Assembly: GCA_034698045.1 (NCBI GenBank)
Contig: JAQGAU010000419.1
Location: 1 to 28,418 of the forward strand
Origin: Paramacrobiotus richtersi
Taxonomy: Eukaryota > Tardigrada > Eutardigrada > Parachela > Macrobiotidae
Direction: 5' to 3'
DNA length: 28,418 nucleotides
Part shown: positions 1 to 11,200 of the stretch, piece after piece
How positions within the stretch are numbered: position 1 is the stretch's first letter
Layout: each line of letters opens with the position of its first letter
Position numbers and translations under genes: made by a program
The notes under the pieces: generated by a model
Seen by the model: the letters and a program-made list of their open reading frames with translations, nothing else
Database searches by the model: none
What the model was told of the DNA's origin: nothing

Positions 1-86
1 TTGTACATGATAAGAAGCGAATGTTTAATACGACACAGTAACAGGGAATCGTAACCGAGCCTATCCAAAAGCTCTGAGTGCCTTGC

Positions 87-1021
87 TCATGAATTACAGA
101 AAAATTCGTCTAAGATGGCAGAAGGAGGCGCTGTCCCCAGAACGGCCATGGCATTCGGGCGTTGTAACTCAATGGTTATACTTTGGCAAAAGTATTCTTT
201 CGTTCACTTCTCTCCCGATTTCTGGCGAATTTTTCTGGGTATGCTGGACACAGGCGGTGCGCTTCCGGGCCAAGGGTTTCTACAGGCAATGGGGAAAAGA
301 GGTATTCGCTCGTGATGTTCTGATACTTGACAGTCTATCCGCGTTCGGCCTGCAATGCTGCCGCCCCGACCTGCTCGAAGTGGCAGAGAGATATGCCAGA
401 GCGACGGTACAACGGCAGGTTGCATCTCTGGTTAGCATCTTGCACCGTTCCCAGGGTGTCAGAGTGACACCATCTGGTCTTTTACCGTTTGTTCTGGATA
501 TTGGTTCCAGCTCGGTTTCGTAACCGGCCGACGCGAAGGTCCGCTTGATGACGCTGTTGAGTGTGGCATGGGCCATTTTTCTCCCGCGCTTTTTTTGCAG
601 CTCAGGGCATGGTAATGATGGTATCCGTGTTCGTCAGCACGCTGTAACAGTCCGCATATACTGTACATGAGTGTGAAATGCTCACAGGTGATCCGAGTCG
701 AAGTGCCACTGCTATCCGTAGCGCAGAGTCATTCAGCAGGTAACCTAAAGCACTAGTAGGTAACGCCTGTAGCCATGCCCCCGACTCGTTGGCACAACGG
801 CTAAAAATCGCGCCTGACTGGAGATATCGGTTCGATGGTCTTGTACACTGTCGACAGTATTCTGATAACTGATCCCAGGCTTTCTCAATATGCTTTAAGC
901 CACCGGCCGGAATGTCGCTTTGAGTCTGCAAACACCATTTCGGTAGCGCAACCATGCGGTATGCATCTTGCTCAAAGTCGTAATCTCTGACGTTAGCATA
1001 GCCACAGAGTAACGTAAGCAC
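87..1021 (-). pseudogene. Decayed retroelement pol C-terminal fragment
   Basis: Read on the minus strand, this stretch carries in order the landmarks of the region downstream of reverse transcriptase in a widespread invertebrate retroelement polyprotein: an AWDQL block near 890, ESGAWLQALPTSALGYLL and ALRLGSPVSISHSC (about 790-665), HALSCKKSAG (about 610-580), a KRPDGVTLTPW block (about 500-460), PVETLGP (about 285-265), and a terminal block AMAVLGTAPPSAILDEFF ending in a stop at 89-87. These pieces lie in different frames, so at least four or five frameshifts separate them; changes are visible near 665, 580, 400, 285 and 180. The family is recognised from memory of such polyproteins; the reverse transcriptase core itself is not seen, so the class (LTR or non-LTR) cannot be fixed. 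The fragment is inactive. The 146-codon plus-strand open frame at 83-523 is its antisense shadow. Confidence 0.72.
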
Positions 1022-1024
1022 TGG

Positions 1025-2355
1025 CTAGGAAGGCCGAAAGGGCAAGCTTCTCGAGGCTTCTAATGCCAGGACCACTTTTTGATACCGGAAACGATGCTTG
1101 GTGCCACGTGGAATCAGTGAAAGCCGTGCTGGTAATATACTGGACCGGGTGGCGTGGTCGTACTGCTGGAGGAGGTCTTCATACTTGTAGCAACGGCTTG
1201 TTCTCAACTTGTACAGCACTCGTACGGTGGGTTGGTTGGCGTTGGTCGCTAATGTAATGCTTGAAACTGTTGTTTTGGACAACGTCCATGTTGCGACAGG
1301 TCAACAATTACTGTAGCAGGGTTGAAAACAGTAGCAGCATTAAAAAATGATTTAACCTACATGTTTAGCTAAATTGTGGTACTCTTGTGGTTGCTAGCCA
1401 TGTGATATGTGTTTGTGGTGTACATGTACTTGAGTATCAAGAGATTACCATTACAAGGTCATTTATTCCTTATAGCTAACTGTCCCTTAGGGATAGCATA
1501 TTCTGTTGTTGTTATGACATCGACTGCTAAGTTAGCGCCAGTACAGTCTATCACGAACTGGCCAGTGTTCACTAGATGTACTATTAATAAATATTACATT
1601 ATTATTACATAAATACTTCATAGTGTGGCTTGCGGAAAGAACACGGATAACCCGGATGCTGAACTAAGAAGTCTGCAAGCACCACTAACTATCCGACATG
1701 ATTCCTTCGGTGCTGATCAGTCGAATTGTCCACACTTGCCACTGCTGGCTCAATATGGGACGAACTCAACACCTCAATACTTCAATACCATTATATACCT
1801 GTATATACTTAATTTTTTTACAATAATTATTTAGATAAACAAAATAACTAAACTAACTACATACAATAAATCAAATAAATAAGTACGTCATATTAACTAA
1901 ACGGAATAATTTTACTAATATGTTGTAAGATTACGGTGTTGTGGTATTGACGGTATTGATTACAAAACCGTCAAAAATGCGCATTATTTGCCTCTTCTGC
2001 AAATGATTAAAACAGTTTTCTCTTTCGAATTCGGTTCCTGTTGGCACAGTCTGCCACCGTGCACCAACACGATTTTAATCTTGTTTCGTTATTCTGGTAG
2101 CGTTTTCAGCACCGATGCTCTGACGTCGACAACTTGAACAAAATGTTGAATTTTTAAGCATTTACATACAATTGGTTTACATACATTCCCGTACAAAACG
2201 ATTTTTAAGCATTTAACATGCAGTTGGTACTTGTGCGACTGCGAGTATGCCGAATTTGTTGTTGTGACTGAGACGCAGAGAGGAGAGATAGGATCGTCAC
2301 ACTTGCAAATAACTCACTTACAGGCAATGCTGTCATAATTACATTCAGAGCAAAA
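1025..2355. other. Intergenic stretch, no gene recognised
   Basis: This stretch between the retroelement fragment and the tRNA becomes AT-rich from about 1560 to 1930. Open frames at 1025-1282 (-), 1409-1612 (+) and 1625-1834 (+) show no recognisable protein features. The 1025-1282 minus frame could be more upstream retroelement sequence, but I cannot align it. Near 2151-2227 there is an imperfect short direct repeat, listed separately. Confidence 0.5.
2151..2227. repeat. Short imperfect direct repeat pair
   Basis: Two copies of a roughly 26-bp AT-rich sequence starting TTTTTAAGCATTT and ending AATTGGT or AGTTGGT lie at about 2151-2176 and 2202-2227, 51 bp apart, with a few mismatches and one indel. 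No function is evident. It lies about 130 bp upstream of the tRNA gene. Confidence 0.5.
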
Positions 2356-2428
2356 GGCCGCGTGGCCCAATGGTTAAGGCGCCTGACTACGAATCAGGAG
2401 ACTCTGGGTTCAACTCCCAGCGTGGTCA
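2356..2428 (+). tRNA. tRNA-Arg (anticodon ACG)
   Basis: The 73-nt sequence folds as a complete cloverleaf without an intron. The acceptor stem pairs 2356-2362 (GGCCGCG) with 2421-2427 (CGTGGTC) using two G-U pairs. The anticodon stem CCTGA/TCAGG encloses loop CTACGAA, giving anticodon ACG, which is normally edited to ICG and reads CGN arginine codons. The T arm is CTGGG-TTCAACT-CCCAG. Discriminator base is A2428; CCA is not encoded. A run of four T at 2430-2433 is a RNA polymerase III terminator. The sequence closely resembles animal nuclear tRNA-Arg-ACG. Confidence 0.96.
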
Positions 2429-2429
2429 C

Positions 2430-2433
2430 TTTT
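2430..2433 (+). terminator. Pol III T-run terminator of the tRNA
   Basis: Four consecutive T residues start two bases after the tRNA discriminator base, the usual RNA polymerase III stop signal. Confidence 0.8.
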
Positions 2434-4235
2434 AGCCCACCGGACAATTACCCTTCGTTGTCTTCTACCGTTATTTTTTCGCTGCATTCGTTTCGCATTA
2501 CGTGTATTTAAACGAACGTATGTTTTTGCGCAGACCGGTTATGAAAGACCTTTCCCAAGTCTGCTACGTAAGTAACCATGCAGCCGTAGCATCGGCTTTA
2601 TCAAGTGAGTGTTGCAGCCACGAAATATCCATCACTTGGCGCATTTCGTTATCAATAACGCTGTGAGGACTGACGAATTACAATGTGACGGGAGGACTCC
2701 GTTTAGTTCTACGAAGATAAACAACTGTCACCCATATTTGTTTGGGAAGTGGGTTGAGGATTTTATATATCGTGGAAGCCAGCTAACGATTATGCAGTAG
2801 ATACGTAGTTCACATAGATGACAGATGGTACGTGAAGCACGATTGAACAGGTTGACTGTGGGGATAAATAGCTGTTAACGGTTTTATTCGGCAGCAGAAG
2901 TACGATGTTGCTTTGATTTTAGCCAGTGCCCCTCCACTATGAAATGCAGCAAGTATTAAAATATGCGCATTCTTCCGTTACTCTGTAATGATAGTAATCA
3001 CGGGACCATATTCAAAGAAATGTTGTAACCGATGCACAACTCCAAGTGTGATCCACGAATGGAATGTGGGAACATATTACTTGTTTTCTTTCTTACAGAA
3101 AGATGGGTCAGAGCATATTGTATTGCTCGGCAAAGCCGAATCAAAATTCTAGCAAAATGCATGCCGTTCAAATAAAAAATTTGTTACATCCCATCGCGGT
3201 GCAACATAACGTGGCCAGTAAAAACAACTGACTGGCTAGTACGAAGGTAATACGCAAAGTATATCAGAATCGCGGAATCGCAATTGTCACCACACTTGTG
3301 TATGTTTTACCCAATTTTTATACAGACTATGTCTGAAACTGATTGTGGTACGCTTATCCCAGTTGACAAAACAAACGGAAAGCTCGGTGTTTGAATCACA
3401 AACAGTTAAAGACCTTTTACATACTAACAATGCGCAATACCCGACCCTAAGGGCGCAGCTGCGCAAAGGAATGGCAAAACAGCTTACAATGTGCTACATC
3501 GACAAGGTCAAGACTGGTTATCCAAAACAGACACGCTTCTCATTTGAGCATCGTCCCCATTAACTGTGGATTTGATATAAAAAAACTGGCTTCTACTTCA
3601 GCATTCGGGAAATGAATGACTCACTGCGTGTGTCGCATTGGGGATTCAACGTCTGCCGTTCACAGATGCACGCGGACCTGTTTCCTTGAAGCTATTTCCG
3701 TGACGGACGTGCAGATGATACTAATTAGGCTAATCCGGATCAGTTCAGTGCACTTCTGCTGACAACAAAAGTAGCTCAATTTAAATATTATCTGTGTAAT
3801 AACGTCGTATGCGCAGTCATATTTCTAATAATTGTTAAAAGAACGATCTGTACGCAAAAACAGCAGCTTGCAGTCGCTCAACAAGGACGCGGTCTCATAT
3901 GTACGGTGAACGCTTCTTAAGATCCGGGGATTATTATCACTGTTACCCAAAAGTCAAGTTTCCTGAGCTGAGTAACTAAAGTGTGAGATTTCATCCGACC
4001 AAAAGCGATTAATTTGCTTCCATCCTGCAGGGCTAATTCTCGCAGATTTACAGTTAGGACTCCTTAACGCACGTTTATCTGTTGGGATTGTTTGGCTTTC
4101 CGTGACTTTCCGTGAATTTTATTCTGCGACTTTGGCTTTTCTATTCTGTGAAGCATCTGAATCCCAGGATGTTTAAAATTATTCCTTTTTGTTAGGCTTA
4201 TCGGAATCATAGACTTTTCCTGATATTTTAACAAG
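2434..4235. other. Intergenic stretch, no supported gene
   Basis: This 1.8-kb stretch separates the tRNA from the GPCR. Small open frames such as 2609-2800 and 3345-3563 (+) and 4064-4258 (-) lack signal peptides, known motifs or flanking splice signals that would support them. I see no RNA gene or clear repeat. The last few hundred bases presumably contain the GPCR promoter and 5' UTR, but no distinct TATA element was found. Confidence 0.45.
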
Positions 4236-5198
4236 ATGAGCCACAACAAGGGGAACAATTCATCGAGCGATCATTCAACGACAATCACTCCAATATCTCC
4301 TGGAATTGCTACGGTGGCCTCAACCTATGTGATAATCCTAATTCTGATCGTAACCTTGAACACCATGGCATTGCGGTCCCTGTACAAATCCAGAGCCGAA
4401 CATTCCACACCTTTCCGCGTTTACATTGGCCATCTCTTCGTCATTAACATATGCGCCAGCCTTCTGGACATTCCCCTGGACGTCTACGCCATGTTTCACG
4501 ACAATCGCTTATCCTTTAGCCAATGTGCATTTTACACATTCGTGAACTGGGTGTTCTTCGCTGTTGTGATAAACTCACACTTACTAATCACGGTCAACCG
4601 GTTATGGGCAGTGGTCCATCCTTTCAGTTACCGAAAGATCTACACATTCCGCTTTGCCACGTTTTCATGTTGTATGACGTGGTTCTACGTTCTTTTGTGG
4701 GTTTTGCCTATTTATTCATACAAGATGGTTGTAACGGCGGATGACAAAGGGTGCCTGCTGGATATCATGGATAAACCTGAACAAAGCGTCTCTGTATCCG
4801 CTTGGCAGACGGTCACCTATGTTGGAGTGTTTCTATTTCCTGTTGTGATGATTATCATCCTGTACCCTTTCATCGAATTCAAGCGGCGACAAATGGTGTT
4901 TTTACGCCAGAGGGTGGCACAGGTGGTTGATCCAAATGCGGCAGGGGAAGTTGTTAAGCGCTACCGACCGAGACGGGCTAATGATCCCCGGACGTTCCGG
5001 GTGCTGATGGCTCTAACCGGAAGCTTGTTGTTGTCGTGGATGCCGCAGCTGATCTGGGAATTGGTTCAGAATCAGGCTGAACTGATGCTTGATTCTGGTG
5101 TGTATGTGTTGATTGACTCGATACTGGATGTTTCGTGGACAGCGCAAGCCGTACTGGACCCTGTTCTTTTCATTTTTGTCTTTCGAGCTCGCCTATGA
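4236..5198 (+). CDS. Rhodopsin-like (class A) GPCR, single exon
   Basis: The 320-residue protein has seven hydrophobic segments at about 28-50, 62-86, 97-122, 140-161, 192-214, 254-278 and 288-316. Class A landmarks: N42 in TM1; C97 at the top of TM3 with C173 in extracellular loop 2 as the likely disulfide; N121-R122-L123 where D/E-R-Y is usual; W149 in TM4; P202 and Y210 in TM5; S267-W268-x-P270 matching CWxP in TM6; D308-P309-x-x-F312 in place of NPxxY. N8 (NSS) is a possible glycosylation site. The basic third loop (about 215-253) fits G-protein coupling. The TM2 aspartate does not fall at its usual place. Only eight residues follow F312, so helix 8 and the cytoplasmic tail are essentially missing. 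The start ATG has an A at -3. The ligand is unknown; motif drift suggests a lineage-specific orphan receptor. No intron is needed. Confidence 0.9.
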   Translation: MSHNKGNNSSSDHSTTITPISPGIATVASTYVIILILIVTLNTMALRSLYKSRAEHSTPFRVYIGHLFVINICASLLDIPLDVYAMFHDNRLSFSQCAFYTFVNWVFFAVVINSHLLITVNRLWAVVHPFSYRKIYTFRFATFSCCMTWFYVLLWVLPIYSYKMVVTADDKGCLLDIMDKPEQSVSVSAWQTVTYVGVFLFPVVMIIILYPFIEFKRRQMVFLRQRVAQVVDPNAAGEVVKRYRPRRANDPRTFRVLMALTGSLLLSWMPQLIWELVQNQAELMLDSGVYVLIDSILDVSWTAQAVLDPVLFIFVFRARL

Positions 5199-5531
5199 GA
5201 AAGTCTGCGGTGTGGAACTCTTTTACAAGAATATGCACAATTAATGACTGCTTGTTGGCGAATGTTGCGAATTCTGATTGTTGTTAGCTTTCTTTTCGGT
5301 TAGAAAGTCCATTTCGCAACTACACTGATTGTAAACACATCACGCACTGCAGTCGCGTTAATTGAAGACTAAAAAAGGCCCTCTCACAAATTAGCTTTTC
5401 GCAAATTACAGAACATTAGATACAGAGACGATACTTCTTATTGTGCCCTTTAAATTATAATACGCACGTACTCCCACAATGCTATGCGTAAAATGGGATC
5501 ATGCTTTAAATGCATGAAAATGGTGGAATGT
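5199..5531. other. Convergent intergenic stretch between GPCR and CBM14 gene
   Basis: This stretch holds the 3' ends of the plus-strand GPCR gene and the minus-strand chitin-binding gene. No canonical AATAAA was found on either strand; the AT-rich segment around 5440-5465 is the likeliest processing region. The start of the plus open frame at 5484 is a shadow of the minus-strand gene's 3' region. Confidence 0.4.
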
Positions 5532-6521
5532 CTAACGCCCGTTCTTTCCCTTGACGGGCGTCAATGGCTTGGGCTTAGCAGCTGGTTTGGGAGCGGGTTT
5601 TGGGGCAGCAGCCTTAGCAGCCGGCTTAGGAGCAGCTTGGATGGCAACGGCAATCTCTTCGTAGCTGGGCTCGTCGTCCAAGAGAACGGCATTCTCCTGG
5701 TATAGACGGCTGTTGGAATAGTCGTAGAACTTCTCTGATTGGCTGCAGTCAACGTCCCAAAACCACACGCAAACCAGGGTGATCTGGTTGAAGACCTAGA
5801 TTAAACAACGAATTAGCCATATTCATGAAGGAACAATCGAACTTTCTGGGGAACTGCACGGCTTTCATACGGTCATGTTGGGACACAGATAAGAGGTCAG
5901 ATTCCCGTTGATATCGCATCGGCGAACAACTGCAAAGAAATGAGCACCAAATAATTATGTGGGAATGACATAGATCAATAAATACACTGCTAACGCGATA
6001 CTGTGGTACAAGAAGAATGTCTGTTGGTGTTGTAGACTTAGATCAACTGACAGAACGTTTTCAGAAATGTTCTAGCTGAATCGACAATAGTCAATACTAC
6101 CAAAACTAAAAACGCACAAACGCAGGCGATACTTTGAAGTATCGATAGTTCACTGGCTAATATGTTTCCGTAAAACTGGACAATAGATAAGACGGTTCAG
6201 CTGTTTTTCTTCTACATATACATAATACTGTAATCCTTCGACATATTACGCATTGCCTTGGCATCGGCTCGCAACATCAGCATAAAATCCTGGTTTATGA
6301 GCGCCGCAGTTAAAGCTCCCATCGGGAACAGCAGCCAAATTAGGATAATCCTGTCCAGCTTTGGAATTCAGCACTAAATCGCGAATATCATCATTCGCCA
6401 GCTTGGACTTGCCACGCAGTTGGTCCAAGGCACTGAACACTTTCGGTTCCTGGGCCTGGCGTTTGACCAACCCGGCGCTGGAGACACCCAGCAATGCAGC
6501 TAACACAATCAGATACTTCAT
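5532..6521 (-). CDS. Secreted CBM14 (peritrophin-A) chitin-binding protein with Lys/Pro/Ala tail
   Basis: Three exons, complement(5532-5795, 5871-5929, 6257-6521), give 195 residues. A signal peptide (MKYLIVLAALLGVSSAG) is followed by a dibasic VKR at 19-21 and a charged spacer to about residue 65. A single CBM14 domain follows with cysteines 72, 87, 93, 104, 117 and 125 (gaps of 14, 5, 10, 12 and 7 residues, canonical) and the DYP, CPNMTVFNQ and VDCS signatures of arthropod/tardigrade cuticle and peritrophic proteins. After it come an acidic Tyr-rich stretch and a PKPAAK-type tail (about 160-195). The domain binds chitin, so the protein probably acts in cuticle or gut lining. Intron 1 uses a GC donor (6256-6255): the only GT nearby (6249) shifts the frame and destroys the domain. 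Intron 2 is GT-AG, phase 0. Joined exons preserve both frame and cysteine spacing, which strongly supports the model. Confidence 0.9.
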
Positions 6522-6616
6522 TCTGACAGCTATTACAGACAGTACAATTAGATAAACTCGGCGTTTTGCAAGAGAAACTGAATAAAGCTGATGATGTTTG
6601 TATTAGAGACAGTACG

Positions 6617-6623
6617 TTTTATA
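6617..6623 (-). promoter_or_regulatory. TATA box of the CBM14 gene
   Basis: TATAAAA on the minus strand, 96 nt upstream of the ATG at 6521. With the usual 25-30 nt spacing the transcript would start near 6590, giving a 5' UTR of about 70 nt. Confidence 0.55.
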
Positions 6624-8220
6624 AATGTCTTGTTAGACAAATTACCTCTGCTTAGTAGACAGCGCCCGGTCGCGTCCGTTAGGTAAGCGGTATTATGTGT
6701 GCTGTTCGTTTCCGCGGTGTAATGATGAGAAGTGGCAAAGCGAACTATCATTGCGGTTTGTTGGTAATGAATTATGAAAGGTATGCCATGCAAGAGTGAT
6801 TGTCTTAGTGTCATTATCAAATGTATACTGCCTTGAACTTGTGGTTCGCAGACCGGACCCCTGAATGGACAATTAGAGTCCTAAACGGTTTTGACACAAA
6901 GCTGTCGGTTGCGTTGACCGGCTTGAAAATTCATTTTTTTGAAATTCTTATTCTTCCGGGTAAATCTTATTGTAAAGATTTTGAATGACAATGGTCTGAC
7001 ACGGACTATAACTGCCTGGCAGAGTAATCAAGCATGAAATTACGGTGTTTTACAATGTTTCTGGTTGTTCCATACGATTTCGATGGGGCGATCGCAGACT
7101 TCAAATCGAAGGAAAAAAGCTTACAAGAAACGTTTCTGCAAGTTGCCTCTGTACCGTAGTTCTCGAGAGTACGCCACACTGAATTCCAGTTATATTGTCG
7201 CATATTACGCGAAAATATAACCGGAATTAAGAATCAGGGTTTTTTACTTTTAATGGTACCTAGCAAAAAGCAAAAGCGTGTAATGGTTTGAACGTAGAAT
7301 AGAATAACCTATTACCCATTTAAATAACGTAACTTATTAATCATTTCAAATCTTTGGTTAAACTAACAGAAGTGTAAGGAGCTGTGCATGCACGGATCCG
7401 ATAAAGCCCAGTTATACAATGAGTGAATAAATAGAATAGGTTTTGGTAATGTTCGACAATGAAGCAACTACCGGCAAAAACAATAAATATATGTTTTATC
7501 CGGCTTCCGCTGGAACGGCACTGATAATCTCTTGCTTTTTCGTAACGCTTCGTTGATCGTCGAGTACAGTACTATATACGATTGTCTGTAACAGTCTTGA
7601 AATATCGCACTTCCGACACACAAACTTACATGAGCAAAACAATCACCGACAAGAATGTGACATAATGATGGTGTGTGTGTGTCTGAACCTCAGCTGTTCA
7701 CTTTTTCCAGTTTTGAAAGTGTGCTGTATGCATAATTGTGAAAATACACTAACTGGTGCGTTTCGGTTACATAGAACTATTGTTAGAAATAGAAGTACTG
7801 TACTCCAGTGTTTTCAGTATAATATGCTTTTACAGGATTTTGATTTAGAGAAAGTCCGGAATATGTTATTCAATTTGCACCTGCTGTCTGCAGACAATAC
7901 AGTTGACTAACCGACCAATTAAACCATGCCATAAATCAGCTCCATAGATCTTCCGTTGCAACATTATAATTACGCGATAATCATCAGTTCCCCCCGACTA
8001 ATTACCTTGTTGATACTGCGCAATGCCGCTCAAGGAGGTTTTGCATCATAATTCACTAATGTAATGAACCAGTTTTTCCGGGATATTCCCGCAAGGTAAA
8101 TTAAGCATTATTACGCCAGCGTTTAGCATGGAATTTCAGCAGCTTTAGCAAACTGTCTCAGCATTCAGACGGTGAGTTTTACGGAGAGTTGATTGTGTAT
8201 CGGGTCCGTCTGCTGTGAAA
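6624..8220. other. Intergenic stretch between divergent genes
   Basis: This 1.6-kb stretch separates the minus-strand CBM14 gene from plus-strand gene A, so it holds both promoters. Open frames at 6548-6820 (-), 7006-7203 (-) and 7665-7910 (+) have no recognisable motif or supporting splice sites. No RNA gene or strong repeat was seen. No convincing TATA element precedes the gene A ATG. Confidence 0.45.
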
Positions 8221-11200
8221 ATGTCGCGATTTGTGTTGGGATGTGCTGTTGTGGCGATTCTGGTAAGTGTCATTTTCACCAACATTTTAAGGTTCTCGGA
8301 TAGAAAGGCGTCTGTTTGCGGTTTCTATCTCTGCTAACGGAATACAATGGAAGAATGCCGCAATCATCATGACAGCGATTTATTTTCATTAGGCTGTTGC
8401 CGGAAATGTCAATGCGGCGGTTACGAAAGGTAAGCGTTCTTTCTCTTTGTACTAACAGCGGATTATACTTATCGCTTACATCTGTGACAGTTACTAATAG
8501 GATTACGTTGCGAATCGTGTAATGCGATTTATTTCATTTTTATTGCCTTGTTCGTTATGTCATTACTACGTAACTTAGGAAAGAGAGAAAAATTGCTTAT
8601 TGGTATTTCCAGGAACACTTTCATGGCAGATCGAAGTGACCGCTTTCTTTTCGTACAAATCGACGTCCGATCGGGATAACATGCTGCAGCAAATTCTGGA
8701 TTTGTGGAAATCGAATTTTGATGGTAATGCATGAAAGCAGACAAGCAAGCTATTAGGTGGTTCAGTTGTTCGGTAATAAAACGGGTAATTATTGCTGTGT
8801 TCAGCCGCTGATGATCTACGCCCTCGGGCAACTTTTCGATCAGACTGTTGCAAGTGAGTAAGCATTGTCTAACTGCTCTGTATTGTTGCGCTTGCAGAAA
8901 AGTATCAACTGTACGATGAGAAAATCACCGTGGACAAAGAACTGGAAGGTCCGGAAGGTTTTGAGAACTTTCAGCAGCTCACTTTCCGGATCAACGGCAA
9001 GGGACCCAGCGGAACCAACATCCAGTCTCTAATCAGCCAGTTTTCCAGCAAAATCTCCGCAGCCAACATTCCCGGTGTCCAGTTGAATCTGTCTGATTCC
9101 AGCACTGGATGTAAGTGGCATGAGTAACTGCCTTGAGGCTGTATGCCTAACAATTACAATTTAAAATTATTAACAGCACAGTACCTGTCTGACAATCTTG
9201 GCTTACAGAACTACAACTGAAAGTGAAAAAAGTTCTTTAGCTTCAAAAATGTATGGAAATTAAAAACCGCTTGAGATGCGACATCGTTATGTTATGTCAT
9301 TGGCGTCTAGCTGAGTACTTTCGAGGTGTGCTATTTTGTTGCATTTAAATCCAGTTATATGTACATGTGAAGAGTCCTAAGAAGATAAGTACCATACTTA
9401 CGTCACGCGTATTGTACTGGAATTTGGCTGGCTTTTCTTGTTGCGGAATAGCTGTAACTGCTGTTTACATAATAATTATTATTAATCCAACCGTGAATAC
9501 AGTGAAACGAAATTGTTCGGAGATACAGACTAAATTTAGCGATCAACTGATGTATTCCTTTTTACAGCTCTGACCACCTTCAATGTGGATGTCCAGGCCA
9601 ACTTCGCTTATTCCAGCAGCGACGCCCGAGATCGCTTACTCCAACAGATTCTAGAGTTATTCAAGAGTCAGTTTGGTACGGTATCCCTTATTCCTTCCTG
9701 ACCGTTAACGGTGAAAAATGCGTTATCCGATGGGTAATTTCTTGCAGCAACTTCCGGTTTTGCTAACCTTCAAATTACGGTTGTTTCGGAGCAGCCATCC
9801 GAGGTGGAGGGTGCTAAGCTGCTGACGTTTCGCATCTCTGGTCAGAGCTCCAGCGATATCGACATGAAGGATCTTAACAGTAAATTCATGGTGGCAATCA
9901 AAACGTCAAAGATCACTGGAATTACATTACCAACGACAACTAACGAGGATGGCACTGGTAATTTGTAAACATCAAACAAATAGCTGAGACATAAAAAATC
10001 ATTCTTTGATCAATGGCTGGCGCCTACTTAAGTAACTTTCGCTTGCATAGTTTCTGAAAAATTCAATTTAAAATTGCTAATAAGGTCAGGAACTACGGGG
10101 TTTTAAGAAACGAGATCAAATTTACTTCCGTAGATCTGGAAGTGGTTAACTGAACATGCATGCAGCACAAATGTTTCTAATTAGGACAATGCCTTGATAA
10201 TAGAATACCTTGGGTGTTTATAATTAGGCAACAAGTTTACACTGGAGAACACCATAACACTGCGCTTTATGACCCAAGCCGTTCGGGATCGTATCTTGCA
10301 GCAGATCCTCTCGCTCTGGATCCAAACTTACGGTACCATTCTATCGCATTGTTTCGTCTAAAACAACTGAAGAACTATGTTAAATAGGTGCCAAATACGG
10401 AATCATCAATCCGCAAATCACCATCACCGGCCCCGTCAAGCCAAGCACCACTTTCACCGGGTCCTTCGTGGTTACGTACACCATTACGGGAGTCAGTACC
10501 ACGCCCGTGGATGAAACGACCATCAAGATTGATTTCGACAAGATCCTGAGTAACGCCAAGATCACCGGAGTGATTGTGGGCGAAGGTGATGGACAGACTG
10601 GTGAAGAAGGGAACAGTGGAGACGGCTCGGATGGTGACGAGGAAGTGACTGATAACAATGCCGGTATGAAAAGACTAGAGTCTGGATTGCAACACATACA
10701 TGTATGCCATAATGGTTTAGATGCTGAAGGCCGGGATCTGTGTGGGACTGTCAGTGTTAACCAAGTCAACGGGAGAACCATCAGTAAGACAGCTGTTTAT
10801 ATTATAATGAAAACGTACTTGTGGCAGCAACGTAGGTACCTGGAAAAAGTGTAACTTGTGCACTGTATCAGTGTGCTTCGCGAAATCGAATTTTGTGGCT
10901 TGGTTGGTTACATATGTTTACCATTTATTCCTTCTTGTAGCGAGAGGCCCATTCAGTACCAATTTCACCGTGTATCTGACTTATAAAAGGATCACAGTCC
11001 GAAATGAAAAACTGCAACAACTTCTAGCAATTTGGGGCGACGTTTTGGGTAACATTTATTCTCGTACTATATGGCCAGTTATTTACCATTACAATTCTGA
11101 AACAGAGCAAGCCACCAATCTCAAGCTGTGCTACTACAGCCAAGTACTCCGCATTGGTAGAATCGAGGGAAAACTGGTAGCGAACAAGGTCATCTACGGA

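Noticed and set aside
83-523. 146-codon plus-strand open frame at the left edge
   Set aside because: It lies antisense to recognisable retroelement blocks on the minus strand and has no protein features of its own.
6548-6820. 90-codon minus-strand frame upstream of the CBM14 gene
   Set aside because: It overlaps the TATA box and probable leader of that gene and has no recognisable features.
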